A DNA stretch of 20,054 bases from contig CAZZLN010000035.1 of the NCBI GenBank assembly GCA_964654945.1, positions 1 to 20,054 on the forward strand, read 5' to 3'. Source of the DNA: HGM11788 sp964654945 (lineage in GTDB: Bacteria; Bacillota; Clostridia; Lachnospirales; CAG-274). Numbering within the stretch: position 1 is the stretch's first letter; each line of letters starts with the position of its first letter. Below, piece after piece: positions 15,830-20,054 of this stretch. The notes under the pieces are model-generated. The model did no database searches. It worked only from the letters and a program-made list of their open reading frames with translations, and was not told the origin of the DNA. The position numbers and the translations under genes are program-made.

Positions 15830-15858
15830 ATATACCTCCAAACATATTTATTTTAAAT

Positions 15859-15887
15859 ATAATATCATATTTAAATAAAATTTTCAA
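15859..15887 (-). promoter_or_regulatory. Sigma-A promoter of the lipoprotein gene
   Basis: On the minus strand TTGAAA (15887-15882), 17 bases, TATTAT (15864-15859), with TGA just before the -10 as an extended -10. Transcription would start near 15852, about 22 nt before the ATG at 15829. Confidence 0.65.
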
Positions 15888-15900
15888 CATAATTATACAT

Positions 15901-15920
15901 ATTTAGAGATATTTAGAGAT
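15901..15920 (-). repeat. Tandem 10-mer, possible response-regulator site
   Basis: ATCTCTAAAT occurs twice head to tail on the minus strand (15920-15911 and 15910-15901). The pair ends 13 bases upstream of the lipoprotein -35 box. Direct repeats with a 10-11 bp period are typical binding sites of OmpR/PhoB-family regulators, and such a regulator is encoded in this cluster. Regulation is inferred; the repeat itself is seen directly. Confidence 0.6.
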
Positions 15921-15929
15921 AAAAAAATA

Positions 15930-18101
15930 TTATACATCAGATTTATTTTTTACAAGAGTTACAATAATCTTAAACAAATCACCGTCAGTCACAATGTGCA
16001 TTGTACCCCCATGAAGCTCTACTATGCTTTTTGCAATAGAAAGTCCCAGACCGCTTCCCTCGGTAGTTCTTGCAATATCACCTCTTTTAAATCTTTCAAA
16101 AAGCTCATCAGCATTAAATTCCATATGATAATTTGCAACGTTCTTAAATGTAATAACAACATTATCTTCATTTTCTGTAATATCAATATAAGCTCTTGAA
16201 TTTCTTGGAGAATATTTAAGAATATTATTTACAAGGTTATCAAATACCCTCCACATTCTTTCTCCGTCCATACTCACAATTATAGGCGAGTCTGTATTAG
16301 TCAGCACAAATTCAATGCCTGCATCTTCAATTTTATAGCTTAACTCACCAAGAGTCTGCTCCATAAGCGAAACTATATCCGAATTCATAACATTAAGCTT
16401 CATTTGTCCGCTTGAAAGCTTTGATGCTTCAAAAAGGTCATCAATAAGAGTTTTAAGACGTCTTGATTTGTTTCTTATAACATCAATATATCCCTTTGCT
16501 TCATCGCTGTTATCTTTAAGAGAATCTAAAAGCTCCACATAATTTATTATAGACGTAAGAGGGGTTTTTAAATCGTGAGAAACATTTGTAATAAGGTCAG
16601 TTTTAAGTCTTTCACTTTTAAGAGTTTCATCCATATTTTTTCTGAAATTTCGACTTATGCAGTTAAGCTGATTTATTGAATTTGTAAACAAGCCTTCCTG
16701 TTCAGGAACAACATCCATATGACCATTTGCCATCTCCTGTATATAATATCTCAGCTTTACTTCAGATGAAATAATATTATAAATTATAACGAGAACAAAT
16801 ATTGCCGCCAACACAGTAATTATATAATTAAAAAACACTACATAATTTATAAGCATAAGAAACAATACACACGAAAGACACACTATAATAAACTGAACAG
16901 CCATCATAATAATTGCAAAAAATATCTTTCCTGCACCAAATGCAAGCTTAAAGTCATTTATACCTCTTACAAGAAAGGCAATATCCGGTGTAAGCATAAG
17001 CCTTGACCTGTGTAATATAATCGCAATTGCGTACCTTATAAACATAAATGTAAATACAATGGCAAATATACTTGCAAAAATTAAAAGCATAAGCCTGAAA
17101 ACATACCCATGTATAATAATCATAGTAATAAATGCCTTATTCATCATATATGCCCTAACGACAGTTTCAGCTATTATTACCATTATTGGTATAAGAATTA
17201 TTATAGGGATTTTTGTATAAAAATTGAACAGTTTACTATCAACCTCAGCAAGAAAATTTTTATCATATAAAAAAATAAATAATATCAGCAATAATGATAT
17301 TCCCAAAAGCACCAAAGTAACAACCCATGATGAAAATATCTTATTGTTGCTAAGCTGCCTGTGAAGAGTATTCATAAGCATTTTTGTATTTTCTGTCGTA
17401 GTCACAGGTATAGATATTTCGCAGTTTAAATCATTGTTTCTAAAAGAATTGATAAGTGTTTCTCCATTAAATTCAGTATTGAACAAAGGGTCATTAATGG
17501 TAATTATTTCATAGCATTGTTCATTATAAAATTCCTCTGAATTAGTTGCGACAACATGACCAAGCCTGTTATTATAAAGTATGAAATGAAAATCCATATT
17601 GTTATCTAGATAATCACATATGGAATTATAATTATTTATTGCGTCACTAAGCTTTGTCTGATGGTCAAGAAGTGCATCAACAGTCATATCCTCAATATCA
17701 AAATTATAAAGCTGTTCAGGAGGAATAGAATCGTTGTTTTCGTTTTCATTATCGGTATTTTTATCAAAAATATCCTCACTGACAAAAGGCTTTATTACAA
17801 CACCGTATTCATTTTTATTTGGCTCTATCTGCCCTGTTGTAATATATTTGTCTATTTCATCAAGCTTTACCTGAGCTTTATCAATATCAAAATTTGCATA
17901 ATATATAAAATATCTTTGAAGATTTTTTGCATATCTCAGAACCATATCTCTTATTTCAGGTGAATTATGAAAATAAGACAGTTCATTTTCTTCCAAGTAA
18001 AGTTTTTTTTCAAAGCTTGTTAAAAAAGAAAGTCCAAGACATATTATGGCAGCTATAAAAAGAATACCTGAAAATATCTTACTTTGATATTTTGTATCCA
18101 A
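15930..18101 (-). CDS. Multi-span sensor histidine kinase, VanS-like
   Basis: This 723-residue kinase begins with TTG at 18101, overlapping the regulator gene by 23 bases, with AAGGTGG about 9 bases upstream. No ATG occurs near this position. One helix (about 9-28) precedes a large extracytoplasmic sensor region (about 30-255, acidic, rich in Asn). Five or six further helices follow (about 256-279, 297-319, 323-362, 392-419, 422-446), many more than the usual two. The HisKA domain has NVSHDLKTPL with phospho-acceptor His509. The ATPase domain has the N box DNLVNNILKYSP (about 621-632) and the G2 box EGSGLGLSIAKS (681-692). The G1 box D-x-G-x-G is not visible: the expected place reads FKNVANYHMEF, a variant I recall in a group of clostridial VanS-like kinases. 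It should phosphorylate the regulator encoded just upstream. The signal is unknown. Confidence 0.92.
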   Translation of the reverse strand: MDTKYQSKIFSGILFIAAIICLGLSFLTSFEKKLYLEENELSYFHNSPEIRDMVLRYAKNLQRYFIYYANFDIDKAQVKLDEIDKYITTGQIEPNKNEYGVVIKPFVSEDIFDKNTDNENENNDSIPPEQLYNFDIEDMTVDALLDHQTKLSDAINNYNSICDYLDNNMDFHFILYNNRLGHVVATNSEEFYNEQCYEIITINDPLFNTEFNGETLINSFRNNDLNCEISIPVTTTENTKMLMNTLHRQLSNNKIFSSWVVTLVLLGISLLLILFIFLYDKNFLAEVDSKLFNFYTKIPIIILIPIMVIIAETVVRAYMMNKAFITMIIIHGYVFRLMLLIFASIFAIVFTFMFIRYAIAIILHRSRLMLTPDIAFLVRGINDFKLAFGAGKIFFAIIMMAVQFIIVCLSCVLFLMLINYVVFFNYIITVLAAIFVLVIIYNIISSEVKLRYYIQEMANGHMDVVPEQEGLFTNSINQLNCISRNFRKNMDETLKSERLKTDLITNVSHDLKTPLTSIINYVELLDSLKDNSDEAKGYIDVIRNKSRRLKTLIDDLFEASKLSSGQMKLNVMNSDIVSLMEQTLGELSYKIEDAGIEFVLTNTDSPIIVSMDGERMWRVFDNLVNNILKYSPRNSRAYIDITENEDNVVITFKNVANYHMEFNADELFERFKRGDIARTTEGSGLGLSIAKSIVELHGGTMHIVTDGDLFKIIVTLVKNKSDV

Positions 18102-18771
18102 TGCCCCACACCACCTTTAAATACATAGGTTCTTTAGGATTAACCTCTATTTTCTCTCTTATTCTTCTTATATGAACCGCAACTGTATTCTCACTGTTAA
18201 TAAAAGGCTCTTTCCACACCTTTTCATAAATTTCTTCAATAGAGAATATAACATCAGGGTTTTCCATAAGAAGCTGTAATATTTTAAATTCAATAGGGGT
18301 AAGCTTTACATTTTTGTCATTAAGCTTAACCTCCTTTGTTTTTTTGTTAAGATAAAGACCTCTTATAAAAAGCTCATCAACATCCTGCTGAAAGCTTGAA
18401 AACTTAGTGTATCTTCTAAGGTGTGATTTAACCCTTGCTATAAATTCAAGATAATTAAAAGGCTTTGTTATGTAATCATCAGCACCTATATTAAGTCCCA
18501 AAATTATATCCTTATCTTCAGATTTTGCAGAAAGCACAATAATAGGAATTTCCTTATCCTGTCTGATTTTAAGTATAGCCTGTATTCCGTCCATTCTAGG
18601 CATCATTAAATCCATAATTATAAGGTGTATATCAGGATTTTTTTCAAGTACTTCAAGAGCCTCCTGTCCGTCAGAAGCAGTATATACAGTCATCTGCTCA
18701 TTAGTAAGATAAATCTTAATGGCATTTAATATTTCCTTGTCATCATCAGCTACTAAAATTTTATAATCCAT
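18079..18771 (-). CDS. OmpR/PhoB-family response regulator, VanR-like
   Basis: The protein has 230 residues. The receiver domain (about 1-120) has the acidic pocket DDD (9-11), phospho-acceptor Asp54 in MDLMMP, the switch residue Ser81 and Lys103 in TKPF. The winged-helix DNA-binding domain (about 135-228) has LTPIEFKILQLLMENP, the recognition-helix region NTVAVHIRRIREKIE and the wing VVWGIGYKI. All residues for phosphorylation are present. ATG at 18771 follows GGAAGAAGGG. The gene overlaps the kinase gene by 23 bases, so the pair is coupled. Its leader holds a long inverted repeat, both arms of which carry CTCTAAA, a string also found in the tandem repeat before the lipoprotein gene. Autoregulation is possible but unproven. 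Confidence 0.95.
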   Translation of the reverse strand: MDYKILVADDDKEILNAIKIYLTNEQMTVYTASDGQEALEVLEKNPDIHLIIMDLMMPRMDGIQAILKIRQDKEIPIIVLSAKSEDKDIILGLNIGADDYITKPFNYLEFIARVKSHLRRYTKFSSFQQDVDELFIRGLYLNKKTKEVKLNDKNVKLTPIEFKILQLLMENPDVIFSIEEIYEKVWKEPFINSENTVAVHIRRIREKIEVNPKEPMYLKVVWGIGYKISK

Positions 18772-18804
18772 ATATTTTCCCTTCTTCCGTAATTTTATTT
18801 TTAT

Positions 18805-18850
18805 GGGTGCCTCTAAAAATTGGGCAAAGGAATAATTTTTAGAGGTACCC
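18805..18850. repeat. 17-bp inverted repeat in the regulator leader
   Basis: GGGTGCCTCTAAAAATT (18805-18821) pairs with the arm 18834-18850 except for one position that can form a G-U pair; the loop is 12 nt. TTAT occurs directly outside both ends (18801-18804 and 18851-18854). It lies between the divergent regulator and secreted-protein genes. The T run expected of a terminator is missing on both sides. It could be an RNA hairpin in the regulator leader, a dimeric protein site or a very short mobile-type repeat. Confidence 0.6.
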
Positions 18851-18960
18851 TTATATTAATATAATAACAGATATAACTTAAATTTACACATAATTATTAT
18901 TAAGATTTAATTAATATTTTATCATAATAAACATTAAATTTCCACATAATTTGATTTTGC

Positions 18961-18989
18961 TTTACTATTTTTATTAATTATGATATAAT
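18961..18989 (+). promoter_or_regulatory. Sigma-A promoter of the copper-amine-oxidase-N protein gene
   Basis: TTTACT (18961-18966), 17 bases, TATAAT (18984-18989), with TGA directly before the -10 as an extended -10. The start would be near 18996, about 29 nt before the ATG. Confidence 0.7.
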
Positions 18990-19024
18990 TTTATACAAAT
19001 AAAACTACGGAGGTATTTTTAAAT

Positions 19025-19948
19025 ATGAGAATAAAATTTATGGTAAGTGCCGCCATACTTACAGGAATTATGTCTGTCAATGCTTTTGCGGGAGGAATAA
19101 ATGTATACCTTGATGATAATCTTATAAGCTTTCCCGATGCTCAGCCAAAAATAATAAACGACAGGACAATGGTGCCTGTAAGAGGACTTTTTGAAGAAAT
19201 GGGATTTAAAATTGAATGGAATGATTACAGCAGAATTGCCACATTAAGAGGAGATGATGTAGTTATTTCGGCAGGTGAAGATTTGTTTATGGCAAACAGA
19301 ACAAGTAATTTAGAAAAAATTAATATTTCAATGGAAACAATGCCTGTCATAAGCGAAGGAAGATTATATCTTCCATTGAGAACAATATCAGAAGTTACAG
19401 GAAAAATAGTCGAATGGGATTCAGATACAAAATCTGTTTTAATCTCAACTTTTACTGATGAAGATGATGGAACACCTGTGTCAAAAGAGGGTAAAATGAC
19501 AGCTTCAGCAGAGGAATATCTTTCAACAGTTTTTAATGATATATCTGAAATAAGAAAAATTGTTGTATCATCAAAAGACCCTGTTTTAATAAGATTATAC
19601 AAATTAAATTTAACCGGCTCTCAGCCAAACACAGCTGCTTATGATTCAATATATCAATACACTCATAAGCTCTATGATTTGGAAGCTCCTGCAGGTCTTG
19701 CAGGAGTAAAGGAAAGCGTTGACAAATATATTGAAATAGTCGAAACCGCCTGTAGTCTTGGTGCTGCAAGCATTGAGGATTCTTCTTATACTACTGATGA
19801 ATTCTGTCAGAAAATCAATGAACTTGCTGATGAAAAATATCAGGTTTCTACTGCTGAATTTGCAGTTAAGCTTGTGGAATATTTTACTGCAAACAGAGTT
19901 TCATTTGAATCTATTTTCAGCGAATATTGTCTTGATGTTATGAATTAA
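19025..19948 (+). CDS. Secreted protein with copper amine oxidase N-terminal-like domain
   Basis: The protein has 307 residues. A Sec signal peptide covers about 1-22 (cleavage after AFA). The first half (about 24-142) has the two hallmark repeats of the copper-amine-oxidase N-terminal domain found in many Firmicutes surface proteins: RTMVPVRGLFEEMGFKIEWN (47-66) and GRLYLPLRTISEVTGKIVEW (112-131). Despite the name, this domain has no oxidase activity and works as a surface or stalk module. The second half (about 155-307) looks mostly helical, with Ser/Glu-rich helices and two Cys residues; I do not recognise it. GGAGGT lies about 10 bases before the ATG. It has its own promoter and a strong terminator, so it is a single-gene unit. 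It is divergent from the two-component genes and may be a target of them, but nothing beyond position supports that. Confidence 0.85.
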   Translation: MRIKFMVSAAILTGIMSVNAFAGGINVYLDDNLISFPDAQPKIINDRTMVPVRGLFEEMGFKIEWNDYSRIATLRGDDVVISAGEDLFMANRTSNLEKINISMETMPVISEGRLYLPLRTISEVTGKIVEWDSDTKSVLISTFTDEDDGTPVSKEGKMTASAEEYLSTVFNDISEIRKIVVSSKDPVLIRLYKLNLTGSQPNTAAYDSIYQYTHKLYDLEAPAGLAGVKESVDKYIEIVETACSLGAASIEDSSYTTDEFCQKINELADEKYQVSTAEFAVKLVEYFTANRVSFESIFSEYCLDVMN

Positions 19949-20010
19949 TATTGTATAAGGAACCGTAAAAAAATCCTCAAAAATAAAAATCTGTAAAAAA
20001 TTTACAAAAT

Positions 20011-20047
20011 AAAAATCGCTGTAGGCATAGCACTCACAGCGATTTTT
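20011..20047. terminator. Intrinsic terminator after the secreted-protein gene
   Basis: AAAAATCGCTGT (20011-20022) and ACAGCGATTTTT (20036-20047) form a perfect 12-bp stem with a 13-nt loop. The A run on one side and T run on the other allow it to work in both directions. A smaller palindrome, TGTAAA and TTTACA around AAA (19992-20006), lies just before it and is of unknown meaning. Confidence 0.85.
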
Positions 20048-20054
20048 AAGTATA

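Overview
The window is AT-rich DNA from a low-GC Gram-positive anaerobe, most likely a member of Clostridia. Supporting signs are consensus sigma-A promoters, strong GGAGG ribosome sites, lipoprotein and Sec signals of Gram-positive type, and the mix of NADPH glutamate synthase, VanR/VanS-like two-component proteins, copper-amine-oxidase-N domains and an NADase-type glycan-binding domain. Placement below class level is a guess. Most of the window is ordinary chromosomal housekeeping DNA. No tRNA, rRNA, CRISPR array or intact mobile element was seen.

Left edge (1-930, minus strand): a small island that looks like the 3' end of a phage MuF-type head gene. A truncated MuF tail runs in frame into a JAB/JAMM-like metallopeptidase domain, followed by a translationally coupled 51-residue charged protein and a terminator. 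Next come a SERCA-type Ca2+ P-type ATPase (970-3480, minus) and, divergently, a YtaF/MntP-like membrane protein (3583-4149).

Division and wall block (4198-8138, plus): ftsQ/divIB and ftsZ stand side by side without ftsA or the sporulation genes spoIIGA-sigE. They are followed by a PAQR/hemolysin III protein and a DacF-type D-Ala-D-Ala carboxypeptidase. The leaders of ftsQ and dacF both contain inverted repeats that can pair with, or next to, the ribosome binding site.

Nitrogen block (8193-14591, minus): gltB and gltD overlap by 8 bases and encode the two subunits of NADPH glutamate synthase. The gltB leader is short. It starts almost directly in a hairpin followed by six U, and it overlaps a possible 17-codon leader peptide, which suggests attenuation. 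The divergent gene on the other side is yjbQ.

Signalling and surface block (15188-19948): an OmpR-family response regulator and a multi-membrane-span histidine kinase overlap on the minus strand. They are followed by a lipoprotein with an NADase-type glycan-binding domain. A perfect tandem 10-mer lies 13 bases upstream of the lipoprotein -35 box, as expected for an OmpR-type binding site, so the two-component system may control the lipoprotein. Divergent from the regulator is a secreted protein with a copper-amine-oxidase-N-like domain and an unrecognised C-terminal half.

No clearly new multi-gene system is visible. The most promising leads are the gltB leader, the dacF hairpin, the tandem repeat beside the two-component genes and the phage-derived JAB island.
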